Of a stretch of DNA of 64,000 nt, positions 52,449-61,837 are shown one piece after another; the stretch's first letter is position 1, and the number at the start of each line of letters is the position of its first letter. The position numbers were made by a program, and so were the translations under genes. This DNA comes from JAHBVH01 sp034432375 (GTDB taxonomy: Bacteria; Chloroflexota; Anaerolineae; Caldilineales; Caldilineaceae), in contig DAOUCA010000164.1 in the NCBI GenBank assembly GCA_034432375.1, positions 1-64,000 on the forward strand, given 5' to 3'. The notes beneath the pieces are model-generated. The model was not told the DNA's origin. It saw nothing but the letters and a program-made list of their open reading frames with translations, and ran no database searches.

Positions 52449-52551
52449 AATGAATTCGGTGGCTGATATGCAAAACCTGATAAATCAGGTTAGCTGCCGT
52501 GCCGGGTGCGTTAAAACGCACTTTGGATATCAGTCACCGCACGAATTCGGG
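52449..52551. repeat. Structured element in the leader of the binding-protein gene
   Basis: Three nested or adjacent stems: outer GAATTCGGTGGCTGATAT (52453-52470) with its imperfect complement 52528-52547; inner AACCTGAT/ATCAGGTT (52474-52491); and GTGCGTT/AACGCAC (52506-52521). It lies 45-145 bases upstream of the binding-protein ATG. It may be a mobile element or an operator/RNA structure in the 5' leader. Confidence 0.6.
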
Positions 52552-52715
52552 ACCTTTTCTGAATATCGATAGAGTTTGAGGGAGCGGATCAATCGAACGG
52601 GGCCCTAGCGCCCACGGACTTCTTCATTGTACCGAAGAACGCATGAGGAAGCAAACAGGATTTACGAAGCCACCCATCCGCGGCACACAACGGCGTAAAG
52701 AGACCAACGGTATTT

Positions 52716-52807
52716 AGGGAGACAGGGAGATAGTCAGACAGTCAGACGTCAGGCAGTCAGACATCACTGATTTACCGTCCCACCGTCCCACTCTCCCACC
52801 TTCCCAC
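52716..52807. repeat. Microsatellite fold-back (gggagaca / gtcccaccgtccca)
   Basis: gggagacagggaga followed by cagacagtcagac units, then the pyrimidine-rich cccaccgtcccactctccc. It lies just after the Gfo/Idh/MocA stop on the minus strand. Confidence 0.7.
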
Positions 52808-52823
52808 TTCAGTCCGCACGCTA

Positions 52824-54074
52824 CTAGCGCAACCCCGTCAAGGTGGTGGTCATCGCATAGCGCACGCCGCAGCGTGACGATTCGAGCGCGCCGACCATCA
52901 TCTCGGTGATGTGGCGGCCCCACTCGACGTTGATCAGGGGGTCACGATTTTCGAGGATGCAATCAACGAAGTGGCGCGTCGATTCGTGATAGTAAGTAAA
53001 GGCACCGGGGACCGGTTTGGGCCACTTGGCTTTGGTGTGGTCGCCGGTGGGCGCGATATTGTACCAGCCATCGCCGTCAATGTGCCCCAAGTCGCTTGGC
53101 AGCAGGTCGCGCCGTTCGCTGATGATCGAGGCAAAATGACCGCCGGTCCCCAACGCCAGATTGCCCGCCGTACCATAGACGCGCAGACCGCTGGGGGTTG
53201 AGCCGGCGGGCATGGGATGGAAGGCGCGTGCGATGTGAAAGACGCCGACCGCGCCGTTGTCCATCTCATAGAGGCTAAAGACATTGTCCTCGGCCTCCAT
53301 CTGCACCGGTTGCGTCTTGGGCAGATCAAGCACCACATCCCAATAGTTGACCTCGTCTGGATCGGTGGCATTGGCGAGGAACGTATCGTAGGCACTGTCG
53401 GGCACAATATGGCGATTGGGCACCGAGATGGTGCTGAGCCCGGTGACCCGCTTGCAATCACCGAGCAGCGTCGCGATCTGCGTAGGCGCATAGGGGAAAT
53501 CCAGCAACATGCCGCCGCTGTCCTTGGCATAAAAGGCCCCCATCCCATACGGATTGCCTCCCAGCCCGCCACCGTAACGGCTGGGCACGCCCGGCAGCCA
53601 GGTAAACCAGGCGATATCACCGAGCACACCGGCGGCAATCAGGTTACGCAGCGCGCGATAGGCGGGGTCGAGCGGCGAGTTGGCGCTTGGCTCGATCAGC
53701 GCCTTGACGCCGGCCTTGCGCACGGCATCGACAATCGCGTTGGCTCCAGCCATATCAAGTGCCATCGGCTTTTGGATTAGGATATGTTTACCGGCCGAAA
53801 CCGCCTTAAGCGCAAAGGGCAGATGGGTGCCCGGCCCGGTGAGAATCAAAACGGCATCAATATCCGCTTGGGCGATCATCTGATCGTAATCCTGATATTG
53901 CTCCAGTGCACCGAAAAGGCGCGCACAGTGGGCGGTACGATCGCCGTTAAGATCACAGAGCGCCACCAGTTCAGCGTTCGCCATTTTGATGATGTAGGGT
54001 AGATAGTAGGCAGTGGCGACGACGCCACAGCCGACGATGCCGATTTTTACTTTGCCTGTTGTGGATGTGGACAT
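52824..54074 (-). CDS. Gfo/Idh/MocA-family oxidoreductase
   Basis: The 416-aa protein has an N-terminal Rossmann fold (GIVGCGVVATAYYLPYI, residues 12-28) and the family motif at 101-103, which reads Gln-Lys-Pro instead of the usual Glu-Lys-Pro; Lys102 is the catalytic lysine. It should oxidise or reduce a sugar, polyol or glycoside with NAD(P). GGAGGGA lies six bases before the ATG. It belongs to the ABC importer/dehydrogenase group on the minus strand and likely acts on the imported compound. Confidence 0.9.
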   Translation of the reverse strand: MSTSTTGKVKIGIVGCGVVATAYYLPYIIKMANAELVALCDLNGDRTAHCARLFGALEQYQDYDQMIAQADIDAVLILTGPGTHLPFALKAVSAGKHILIQKPMALDMAGANAIVDAVRKAGVKALIEPSANSPLDPAYRALRNLIAAGVLGDIAWFTWLPGVPSRYGGGLGGNPYGMGAFYAKDSGGMLLDFPYAPTQIATLLGDCKRVTGLSTISVPNRHIVPDSAYDTFLANATDPDEVNYWDVVLDLPKTQPVQMEAEDNVFSLYEMDNGAVGVFHIARAFHPMPAGSTPSGLRVYGTAGNLALGTGGHFASIISERRDLLPSDLGHIDGDGWYNIAPTGDHTKAKWPKPVPGAFTYYHESTRHFVDCILENRDPLINVEWGRHITEMMVGALESSRCGVRYAMTTTLTGLR

Positions 54075-54145
54075 CTAATCCCTCCAATCGATTATGGTTG
54101 AACAAGATCTCAGGGGATTGACCCGCTGTGGCTTCGACGAGCTCA

Positions 54146-54164
54146 GCCGCCGCTAGTCGGCGGC
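54146..54164 (-). terminator. Short GC hairpin between the two dehydrogenase genes
   Basis: GCCGCCG and CGGCGGC form a 7-bp stem with loop ctagt. Next to it lies GGCTTCGACGAGCTCAGCC, the word shared with the REP-like hairpins. No U-tract. Confidence 0.35.
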
Positions 54165-54198
54165 GCATTCCACCGCCTGAAGCTCCCAAAAATCTCTA

Positions 54199-55233
54199 TC
54201 ATTTCTTATGGGCCGTAACTGCATTCGACTGATAGCGTGCCACCAGTTCTGGCTCGGCCAGTTGCATACGGCGTGGCGGCACTCCCAGCGCAACCGCCTC
54301 CAGATCATCGACGACCATTTCACCCAATGACCACATCTGTTCGCGCACCGAGCCGGCGCGGTGCGCCGAGAGGATCGCGTTTTCGGCACCGCGGATCGGG
54401 TGGAGAGGATCAAGCGGCTCTTGCGGGAAGACATCGATGGCGGCGCGGAAGCGGCCAGCCAAAACCGCCTCAGTAAGGGCATCAAAATCGACCACATGGG
54501 CGCGGCTTATAAAGACGGCTACCGCATCTTGCTGGATCAACGCCAACTTTTCGCGAGAAAGGAGAGCGCGGTTCTCATTGCTGGGCACAGCCAGGACAAA
54601 GATAACGCGCGAGCCGGCTAAAAGCGTATCAAGCTCAACCGGCGTCACCCCTTGACGTCGCAGATAACCCTCTCCCAGCCACGGATCATAGACGCTGATC
54701 GCACACCCAAAAGGTGCGAGCAGCGGCTGCAATGCGCGCGCCAGCCCTCCATAACCAATCAGCCCCACCGGCTGATTGTAGAGCGAAAAGGTGCCGACAT
54801 TGCCGCGGTGCAGATACTGCTCCACCCCGGCACGCATGGCCCGATCACCGACGACGATGTCGCGCGAAGCGGCGATCGCCATGCCCAGCGCCATCTCGGC
54901 CACTTGGGGACCAAAGGCAGGGGCGGCAGTCAGCACGCGAATCCGCTTGTCAAAGCAGTAGTCGTAATCAAAGTTCAGCGGGAAACCGCCGGAGACAGTG
55001 AGGATCGCGCGCAACTTGGGCGCGTGGTAGAGCGCATCGCCATAACGCCAATTGGCACAGATCACGGCATCGGCGTCAGCGAGCGCTGCTGTGGACTCAG
55101 CGAGCGGCATCGCTTCGTCCTGGCCCCAGACGACCTCGGCCACGGCGTGGAGACGGGCTATGTCGGCGGCGGAAAAGATCTCGTCCATGCGACGGGAATG
55201 GGGGTCGACCAACACCTTGATTTTTTGGGACAT
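54199..55233 (-). CDS. D-isomer-specific 2-hydroxyacid dehydrogenase
   Basis: The 344-aa protein has the NAD-binding turn GLIGYGGLA (157-165) and the catalytic triad Arg244 (ISRAHVVD), Glu272 (DVFPQEPL) and His291 (LSAHRAG). It interconverts a 2-hydroxy acid and 2-keto acid. The region before the Rossmann domain (GFPLNFDYDYC) is somewhat unusual. AGGAG lies eight bases upstream. It is the first of the dehydrogenase pair beside the importer and may act on a sugar acid. Confidence 0.88.
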   Translation of the reverse strand: MSQKIKVLVDPHSRRMDEIFSAADIARLHAVAEVVWGQDEAMPLAESTAALADADAVICANWRYGDALYHAPKLRAILTVSGGFPLNFDYDYCFDKRIRVLTAAPAFGPQVAEMALGMAIAASRDIVVGDRAMRAGVEQYLHRGNVGTFSLYNQPVGLIGYGGLARALQPLLAPFGCAISVYDPWLGEGYLRRQGVTPVELDTLLAGSRVIFVLAVPSNENRALLSREKLALIQQDAVAVFISRAHVVDFDALTEAVLAGRFRAAIDVFPQEPLDPLHPIRGAENAILSAHRAGSVREQMWSLGEMVVDDLEAVALGVPPRRMQLAEPELVARYQSNAVTAHKK

Positions 55234-55263
55234 CGTGTGACGCTCCTACAAAATTTAATTTTT

Positions 55264-55422
55264 GCCACAGAGTGCACAGAGAAAAGCAACATCTTGCCCT
55301 CGGTTGCTCCTGTCCCCTGTGTGCCAGTAAGGACGCGGAAAGAACAGGGAATTCAGAAGGAAAGGGTACGCTATTCTCTCGCTATTCTCTGTGCGCTCTG
55401 TGCTCTCTGTGCGCTCTGTGGC
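55264..55422. repeat. 159-bp element with CACAGAG inverted ends
   Basis: gccacagagtgcacagagaa (55264-55283) pairs with 55403-55422 with one mismatch. A second partial copy (ctctgtgcgctctgtg, 55387-55402) precedes the right end. It lies between the vWA-type gene and the hydroxyacid dehydrogenase start. A fold-back, MITE-like repeat; the inside shows no gene. Confidence 0.7.
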
Positions 55423-55462
55423 TGTTTAAGAGTTTTACCAATAGTATACGCCGCTAGCACAC

Positions 55463-56563
55463 TCATGGCAACCGATGCCAGCGCAGCGACAGCAGCACGG
55501 CGGCAATGATAAAGAACGCGCCCAACGCTGCAAAAAGCGCGCTCAGTTCGATGTTTTCTTTTTGCAGGACGATCTGCGTTGGCAGATCTTGAAAAATCTT
55601 CAGCAGTTGGTCAGCATTCTCGGCGCGGAAGTAAGTGCCGCCGGTCAGATCGGCAATCGACTGCAAGGTGTCCTCATCGATCACAATAAATTGGCGAAAG
55701 TTGCCCCCACCACCGCCGCCAAAGCTAAAGCCACCACCAAAACCGCCACCAAAGACATCGCTGCCCAACTGTTGCCGGGTACAGACCATCTGCCCTGGAT
55801 TGTTTGTGCCAAAGCCAATTGTATAAACACGGACGCGGCGGTCGGCAGCCTGTTGCGCGGCATCAAGCGGGTTGGGGCCACCGCTATTGGCACCATCGGT
55901 CAGGAGGACGATAATATCGGGCTGGTAGCCGAGTTGGGCCAGCGCCAGCGCATTGGCATCTGCATTGGCGGCTTCACCATTCGCCCCATTGCCCAGATCG
56001 ACACCGCTGTAGGCAACATTGGGATTGACCTCGGCGATGGCATCGATCGCTTTGAGTTGCGCGCTGCCAATCGCGGTTCCCAGCGAGGTAGAAAAGGCGC
56101 GAATCGCTTTCTGCAACGCCCCTTTATCCGTCGTCGGTGGCACCACGGTCTGGGCAAAACCGGCAAAGGCAACGATGCCAATTTGGGTCCCCGCCGCCTG
56201 TTCATCGACAAAGGCGAGCGCGGCCTCTTGGGCTACAGTCAACCGATTCGGCGGGACATCGGTGGCACACATGCTGCGCGAGGTGTCGATGGCGAGAATG
56301 ATCGAGGTGCGGCTGAGTGGTACCGTCACCTTTGCCACCGGCCGCGCAGAGGCGATCATGAGGCCAGCGCACGCTGTTAACAACAGGGCAAACGGCAGGT
56401 GGCGCCGCCAGCGTGAACGCTCCGGCTGGGCGGCGCGGATCAGTGAGAGGCTCGAAAAACGCACGCGCACCTTGCGCCGGCGGCGCAAGATCCAACTATA
56501 GCCGGCCACCGCCAGCGGGAGCAAGAGCAGTGACCACAAAAACCAGGGCCAGAGGACGTTCAT
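55463..56563 (-). CDS. BatA-like von Willebrand factor A domain membrane protein
   Basis: The 366-aa protein has two N-terminal spans (WFLWSLLLLPLAVAGYSWIL; LPFALLLTACAGLMIAS), a vWA domain with MIDAS residues in DTSRSM and the TDGANSGG turn, an insert of Gly and Phe (GGGFGGGFSFGGGGGGNFR, near residues 275-295), and a C-terminal span. It matches BatA/BatB proteins of stress or motility complexes, which bind metal and partner proteins. It is downstream of a second vWA gene with a 93-bp gap, likely in one operon. No MoxR ATPase is nearby. Confidence 0.85.
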   Translation of the reverse strand: MNVLWPWFLWSLLLLPLAVAGYSWILRRRRKVRVRFSSLSLIRAAQPERSRWRRHLPFALLLTACAGLMIASARPVAKVTVPLSRTSIILAIDTSRSMCATDVPPNRLTVAQEAALAFVDEQAAGTQIGIVAFAGFAQTVVPPTTDKGALQKAIRAFSTSLGTAIGSAQLKAIDAIAEVNPNVAYSGVDLGNGANGEAANADANALALAQLGYQPDIIVLLTDGANSGGPNPLDAAQQAADRRVRVYTIGFGTNNPGQMVCTRQQLGSDVFGGGFGGGFSFGGGGGGNFRQFIVIDEDTLQSIADLTGGTYFRAENADQLLKIFQDLPTQIVLQKENIELSALFAALGAFFIIAAVLLSLRWHRLP

Positions 56564-56656
56564 GGCTTATTATTCCTCGTGTAAAGCGTCGGGCGGAGAG
56601 TGGATGCGTGTTGCGTAAACTGATGGTGGCAACCGTACGATAGCACGCGTCCAAAA

Positions 56657-57661
56657 TCAGACCACCCGCCCGAACCAGAGCAGGGCAAGCGTGCCGGCCG
56701 CGCCGGCAAGCAGAAGGCCATAGAGCGCGAAGAGCGCGGTGACCTCCATCTGCTCGCCGCGCACGGTCAATTGTAGGTCGATCGTTTCGTAGATCTCGCG
56801 TAGGCTGTCGGCGTCGGCGGCGTGATAGTAGGTACCATTGGTCAGGCTGGCGATTTGCTCAAGTATGCCTTCGTTGAGTTGCGTCAAAATGTTAAAGCCC
56901 TCGACCTCGATCACCGCGCCGCCGGGGCTGCCGATCCCAATCGGGAAGATGCGTACACGCGCTTCCGTTGCGGCTTGGGCCACCGCCAGCGGATCCGGTG
57001 GGGCCAGGTTCTCGCCGTCGGTCAGCAGCAACACTACCGCCGAGGGAAAGGAGCCGATCTGCAACGGTGGCGCATTTTCGTCAAAGCTTTCGGCATTAAA
57101 CGCGTTCTGGTCAAGCGGCAGTGTGTCGCCAGCAATTGCCATCAGCGAGGTAAAGATGCCCTGGCCGAGTGATGTACCCCCTTGCGGTTGCAGCCGATCG
57201 ATGGCAGCCAAAACATCCGCTTGCTCGCTGGTCGGCTGCTGCACGATCAGGCCACCGTTACCAAAGGCGACCACGCCGATCTTGATCGTCGCTGGTTGTT
57301 GCTCAACAAAGGCCCGTGCCGCGACTTTGGCCGCTTCGATGCGCGTTGGGGCCAGGTCATCGGCGGCCATACTGTTGGAGACATCAAAGGCGAGGATCAC
57401 CGTGCCCTCTACGTACGGCAGCGAGATATTTGCTTGGGGCCGCGCCAGCCCCAAGAGCAGAAAGAACAACGCGAAGAGAAAAAGACGAAAGGGCAGATGG
57501 CGGCGGCGACCCAATGCTTGGCCGGAAGCCGCATAGGCAATGCCCAATGTGCCCAGGTTCGGAGCCTGACGCTGACGATAGCGCCATAACCAATGATAGT
57601 ACCAGCCGCAGAGCGGAACGAGCAGCAGGGCGGGTAGCATAAAGGGCCAGAGAAAGGTCAT
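56657..57661 (-). CDS. BatA-like von Willebrand factor A domain membrane protein
   Basis: The 334-aa paralogue of the next gene. It begins MTFLWPFMLPALLLVPLCGW, a span, followed by a second span (LFLFALFFLLLGLARPQANI), a vWA domain with DVSNSM MIDAS and LLTDGENLAPP, and a final span. The start is weakly supported by GAG; the frame continues upstream only through the microsatellite, giving repeated VYLSTCL peptides that are not protein. It lacks the Gly/Phe insert of its neighbour. Function is likely shared: protein-binding scaffold at the membrane. Confidence 0.85.
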   Translation of the reverse strand: MTFLWPFMLPALLLVPLCGWYYHWLWRYRQRQAPNLGTLGIAYAASGQALGRRRHLPFRLFLFALFFLLLGLARPQANISLPYVEGTVILAFDVSNSMAADDLAPTRIEAAKVAARAFVEQQPATIKIGVVAFGNGGLIVQQPTSEQADVLAAIDRLQPQGGTSLGQGIFTSLMAIAGDTLPLDQNAFNAESFDENAPPLQIGSFPSAVVLLLTDGENLAPPDPLAVAQAATEARVRIFPIGIGSPGGAVIEVEGFNILTQLNEGILEQIASLTNGTYYHAADADSLREIYETIDLQLTVRGEQMEVTALFALYGLLLAGAAGTLALLWFGRVV

Positions 57662-57680
57662 GGGTTGCAGTCTCGGTGGA

Positions 57681-57800
57681 TAGGTAGACAGGTAGACAGG
57701 TAGACAAGTAGACAAGTAGACAAGTAGACAAGTAGACAAGTAGACAGGTAGACAAGTAGACAAGTAGACAGGTAGACAAGTAAACAGGTAAATCGGTACG
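57681..57800. repeat. Microsatellite (ggtagaca)n / (agtagaca)n
   Basis: About fourteen 8-bp units of aggtagac or aagtagac, then aaatcggta. It is one-armed, unlike the fold-back arrays. It lies directly upstream of the vWA operon. The rest of the gap up to 58119 shows no gene; a 72-codon plus-strand frame at 57898 lacks support. Confidence 0.75.
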
Positions 57801-58119
57801 GGCGATGAGATGGGCGTTTGATTGGTATTATAGCAGAAACCTGTGAAAACAAGATGTACACGAGGTCACGGGGTGGAGCATTAAGCGGGGATGAGAATTG
57901 GATGAACGAACCAACGGGGTTTCTGACCACCACGCCTGGCTGCCACAGCTTGCGGCACGGGTTGACTTGATGGACACACTTGTTTCCAATGAGGTGCAGA
58001 CATTGTTGCACGCGATGGTGCTTACGCCTTCCGTGGCGGTTGCGATTGACATACTTGCGGGGCTCGAGACGATCTTCTACTATGCTTCACCCGCGGCGAC
58101 CAAATACATGAATTAGCCC

Positions 58120-59700
58120 TTATTCATCCGCTGAAGCCAAAAAGTCGGTGACAACAATCTCGGTGAGTTCGTTGCAGTTGGGGAGGCCTTGCGAAAATGG
58201 ATAACGCTCAAGAATCTGTGGCATGGCCAAAGAGTAAATTCTCCCTGCTTCCATCCCCTTCATCTCTAAGCGAAAGGGTTCTTCGACAGGCTTACTAGCA
58301 TCCTTTACGCGCTTTACCAACGTGGGAAAGGGCAAATAGGAGACACTGTGGCTAGCCTGTCCACGTGCATCAATCATGGCATCAAACTGCAACGGTCCGT
58401 CCTCGGTTGAAACTTGAATGCTGCCGTCATCTAGACGGCAAAAGGTCGAATCTTCGCCGGTTGCGTACAGGTGCAATACACCGGCATCGTAAAGAGCAAT
58501 AATGCGCGCAAGGGAGAGATGGGGCACCGCCGCGTAGCAGTCGGCAAAGACAGGCAGGAGATGCTTCTGGAACGTTGCATAATCCGCTTCGGACAAATGT
58601 CTCAGCGCCAAGTCAAAGCTTTCGTGCCCCCGCAAAAGCGCGTAGCGGTGTGGGATCGTCTTTTTCTCGCGCATGGAGATGCGTGTTTCAGAGAAATCGC
58701 GCTTGACAGCCGCCAAGCCACCAACTCTTTGCCGACGGGCAAAGTAAGCGTCACCAAAGCCGGCTATCGTTCGTGCATCCTCGCCTAATTCACAGAGGTA
58801 GTCCGGATCGCTGTGGTCAAGCTCCTGACAGAGCAGGGCAAAGACCCGCTCAAGCAACCCATCTTCCCCTTTCGCAACTTCCGCAAGCACCGCATCCTCT
58901 GTGATATAGGTCAGGGGTTCATACGGAAACGGATAATAGAAGTCGCCCTCGGGCATGATGCCTTTATGGGACACCATATTGATCGCAAAGTCGCCACCCG
59001 CCCTATTGGCCGTCCAGCACACATGGTCTTCGTCCGCTTCATCAAATACGCCATGCGCAAAGCCAAGCGCGATCACGACATCGATTGCCGAAAGCGACGA
59101 TCCGAGCACCCCAATGGAGTTGGCAGGCAGCTCCGTGATCCGCGTGTAGGGCCAGGGAGAAATCAACTCGACGCCATCAATTTCGGGGGTTTCGGACCAG
59201 TTGTGCCCTGTTGCTATGACCAGGTCATCACAGGCAACCATTTTGTTGGTGCCGTTTACGCTACAGTGCAGGTCAAAGCCTTCTTTTTTGGGAACGATAT
59301 CCGTCACCTTGTGCCGGGTTCGCACCGTTACAGAATGTCCAGCAGCGCGTAGCCGCGCACACACATTCTCAAATTCCGACTGAAGAAATTCCCCAATCAG
59401 CACCCGCGGATAGAACGCGCGCGCGTTCAGATCGTGCCACGACAATTCCCAAGCGTTCAATTCCTTTGCCGGCTGGCTAGTTAACCATTCAATCAGCGTT
59501 TGTGTGACAGCAGGAATTTCCCGGCTAAACGCATTACAAAGCATATAGTCTGCATTCATGTCTGCGCGGTACGGCATACCAGTACCCGCACGATCGGTTG
59601 CCTCGAAAATCTCTATGGTGAGCGAATCAGAACTTTTCTGCAGATGTTTTAGAAGATATAAAGCCATGGGGCCACTGCCCACGATTGCCAATTTGGTCAT
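58120..59700 (-). CDS. FAD/NAD(P)-binding protein (PF13454-type)
   Basis: The 526-aa protein opens with KLAIVGSGPMALYLLKHL, an FAD-binding GxGxxG-type turn, followed by EIFEATDRAGTGMPYR. The dinucleotide turn GVLGSSLSAIDVVIAL marks the second Rossmann motif. This domain arrangement fits the HpyO-like FAD/NAD(P)-binding family, related to flavin monooxygenases. It stands alone, on the minus strand, with no obvious partner. The ribosome site is weak. The substrate is unknown. Confidence 0.8.
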   Translation of the reverse strand: MTKLAIVGSGPMALYLLKHLQKSSDSLTIEIFEATDRAGTGMPYRADMNADYMLCNAFSREIPAVTQTLIEWLTSQPAKELNAWELSWHDLNARAFYPRVLIGEFLQSEFENVCARLRAAGHSVTVRTRHKVTDIVPKKEGFDLHCSVNGTNKMVACDDLVIATGHNWSETPEIDGVELISPWPYTRITELPANSIGVLGSSLSAIDVVIALGFAHGVFDEADEDHVCWTANRAGGDFAINMVSHKGIMPEGDFYYPFPYEPLTYITEDAVLAEVAKGEDGLLERVFALLCQELDHSDPDYLCELGEDARTIAGFGDAYFARRQRVGGLAAVKRDFSETRISMREKKTIPHRYALLRGHESFDLALRHLSEADYATFQKHLLPVFADCYAAVPHLSLARIIALYDAGVLHLYATGEDSTFCRLDDGSIQVSTEDGPLQFDAMIDARGQASHSVSYLPFPTLVKRVKDASKPVEEPFRLEMKGMEAGRIYSLAMPQILERYPFSQGLPNCNELTEIVVTDFLASADE

Positions 59701-60334
59701 AGTTGATTACCCAAGTTACTACCCCTAAAGCTTTGTATAGTACTCTCAAAAGTCGCAGAATCCCTGGGCCTTTGTATGGTTAACGGTCACAAATCCAATG
59801 AACCGGTCAAAGGAAGTGCCAGGGACCTCTCTATAGACATCAAGATAAAGTGCTGCTGATTGTACTACAACTCCTATTTTTGCTGCGATTGTTTGCCTGC
59901 AATTGTTTGCCATCCAGGGAACTGTGGCTGTTACTTATCTCACCAAACACAACAACGCTTTGACGCGGAGGCACGTATGCGACTGAACGTCAAATTATAG
60001 GAAATGGGCGGTGTGACCATCTGAATAGAGGTACAAATTGCAGATCTTGAATAGGTAACGTTTATGGGCAAAACAGGATTTCAAAGGATTTTGTGGGGAC
60101 ATGGCCTTGCGCCTGTAGAGGTGACCACAAGCCCCTGAATCCCCTAAGATCCCGTTTATCTTTGAGTTAGGCGATTTAAGCAAAATAATTGTCCACGAAG
60201 ACACACGAATTTTCACAAAGCAAAAGCATAACCTTCGTGTGTCTTCGTGTGTCTTCGTGGACAATTTAAATTTTTCAGTGGTCTTAGAGAAGTTTGACCC
60301 TTTCTTCTGGCGTTGATAAAGACTCGATACTTAC
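59701..60334. other. Long intergenic region
   Basis: A 634-bp gap holding a perfect fold-back repeat (60188-60265, separate entry). Apart from this no gene or clear promoter was seen; the 89-codon minus-strand frame at 59995 runs through the repeat and is not credible. Confidence 0.5.
60188..60265. repeat. Fold-back repeat with 22-bp perfect ends (CACGAAGACACACG)
   Basis: 60188-60209 and 60244-60265 are exact inverted copies, core gtccacgaagacacacg. A related word (ccacgaaacgcacgaagagacacgaag) occurs at 17240. MITE-like, no gene inside. Confidence 0.75.
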
Positions 60335-60760
60335 TCAGCCAACGTGGCGGGATCGCGCCAGCACTACCCCACCAAGCACCACGGCGATTACCCCCAACAC
60401 CAGCGCACCGGCACCACCAACGACGCCGTTACCAGTGCCCGGACCACCAGTGGCGGTAGTCAAAACCAGCCCGCCATTGACCGCTGCGATCAGCCCTGCA
60501 ACCAAGGCCACAATGGCCCCATTTCTGCCGCCGTTACCGACGCGACGAGCAGAGCGCATCAGCGCCAGCCCACCGATGACCACGCCAAGCAGCGCTAACC
60601 CAGCGACCGTGCTGGCCCAGAGGCGCTGGGGTGTTGGGCCATAAATCGTGACCGCGGCGGGCTCGGCAACCTGCGCGACCACCAGCACGACATGCACAAG
60701 CCCCGCAAACAGCGCGGCTGCCGCCAGAGCGGCAGGAATCAGAACGAAGGTGCGTTTCAT
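60335..60760 (-). CDS. Four-span small membrane protein (DUF6223-like)
   Basis: The 141-aa protein has four spans: a signal-like first (ALAAAALFAGLVHVVLVVAQ), ASTVAGLALLGVVIGGLALM, then NGAIVALVAGLIAAVNGGLVL and GGAGALVLGVIAVVLGGVVL. The composition (Ala, Gly, Val) fits small DUF6223-type proteins; the family name is a guess from pattern. AAAGGAAC lies nine bases upstream of the ATG at 60760. No neighbours in the same direction close enough for an operon. Confidence 0.65.
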   Translation of the reverse strand: MKRTFVLIPAALAAAALFAGLVHVVLVVAQVAEPAAVTIYGPTPQRLWASTVAGLALLGVVIGGLALMRSARRVGNGGRNGAIVALVAGLIAAVNGGLVLTTATGGPGTGNGVVGGAGALVLGVIAVVLGGVVLARSRHVG

Positions 60761-61156
60761 CGGGTTTGTTCCTTTCGTATCAAGTAACAGTTTCAGAGGG
60801 CAACAACCATTGGAATCACGCAAAGGCGCGAAGCTTGCAAAGGCAAGCTGTGCCGATCGTAGCAGATGCTTGTGGGGTTGTCATCGTTCTAGCAGAGGTT
60901 TTGGCTCTACGCCCGGAAGCGTATCTGTGGGAAGGCACTACCGTACAAAGCGTATGCTAAAGCCATAGGCGGTTTGCCGAGTTTATTTTTTCCCCCTCAT
61001 AAACCCTATGGTTGACAGTGAAAAGCCCAGATACCCATTGGGAGCAACAGCTAAATACGTAGCCGCTGAGGCGGCGTTTCACTGTCAGTCGGCCAATGGA
61101 TTGGCCGATCCAAACAACACAAACATATCATAAACTCACTGTCCCGCCGTTCCACA
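60761..61156. repeat. Intergenic region with fold-back element 61014-61107
   Basis: gacagtgaaa (61014-61023) pairs with tttcactgtc (61077-61086), and CGGCCAAT/ATTGGCCG (61090-61107) forms a further stem. The stretch acagtgaaaagccc is shared with 8993-9006. It lies just downstream of the response regulator stop (minus strand). Nothing else was seen. Confidence 0.55.
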
Positions 61157-61813
61157 CTACCGCGGCCGCACAAGCCCCGACTCATAGGCAAAGACAACAA
61201 GCTGCGCACGGTCACGGGCACCAAGTTTCACCATGGCCCGGCTGACGTGCGTCTTGGCGGTCGCTGGACTGACGACGAGCCGTTCGGCAATTTCATCGTT
61301 GGAGAGGCCACCGGCCACCAACGCCATCACTTCCCGCTCGCGCTCAGTCAGCGCGGCCATATCGGGGAGTGGTAGGCTTTTGCTCGTCGATCTGGCAAAC
61401 TCCGCGATCAGCCGCCGGGTAACGCCGGGGGAGAGCAAGCCATCCCCGCGGGCGACGGCTTGAATCCCATGGATCAGGTCAAGCGGCTCGGTATCCTTGA
61501 CTAGGAAACCGCTGGCACCGGCGCGCAGCGCCTCGAAAATATACTCGTCCAAATCAAAGGTGGTGAGGATAATGATCTTGACCCCGACCAGCCGCCCATC
61601 GGCAACGATGCGTCGCGTGGCCTCCAGACCATCGCAGCGGGGCATGCGGATGTCCATGAGCACCACATCCGGGATGAGATTCATGACCAGCCGCACCGCA
61701 TCGTACCCATCGGCGGCCTCGCCGATCACCTGCATACCCTCCTCGGCATCGAGCAGCGCGCGGAAGCCCGCGCGCACGAGTGCCTGATCGTCAGCGAGTA
61801 GGATTCGGATCAT
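61157..61813 (-). CDS. NarL/LuxR-type response regulator
   Basis: The 218-aa protein has a receiver domain with acidic pair Asp8-Asp9, phosphorylated Asp54 (VVLMDIRMP), and the Lys in GFLVKDTEP, followed by a LuxR helix-turn-helix (LTEREREVMALVAGGLSNDE). It binds DNA after phosphorylation by the kinase encoded upstream. The ATG at 61813 has AGGAG eight bases upstream; the longer frame translates the microsatellite. The target genes are unknown. Confidence 0.93.
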   Translation of the reverse strand: MIRILLADDQALVRAGFRALLDAEEGMQVIGEAADGYDAVRLVMNLIPDVVLMDIRMPRCDGLEATRRIVADGRLVGVKIIILTTFDLDEYIFEALRAGASGFLVKDTEPLDLIHGIQAVARGDGLLSPGVTRRLIAEFARSTSKSLPLPDMAALTEREREVMALVAGGLSNDEIAERLVVSPATAKTHVSRAMVKLGARDRAQLVVFAYESGLVRPR

Positions 61814-61837
61814 TTCTCTGCTCCTGAAGTCGTATAG

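Noticed and set aside
57658..58011. Minus-strand reading frame rich in VYLSTC peptides upstream of the vWA gene
   Set aside because: It only translates the 8-bp microsatellite; the same artefact precedes the DLH and regulator genes.
57898..58116. 72-codon plus-strand frame
   Set aside because: No ribosome site, promoter or recognisable pattern.
59995..60264. 89-codon minus-strand frame
   Set aside because: It runs through an inverted repeat and has no ribosome site.
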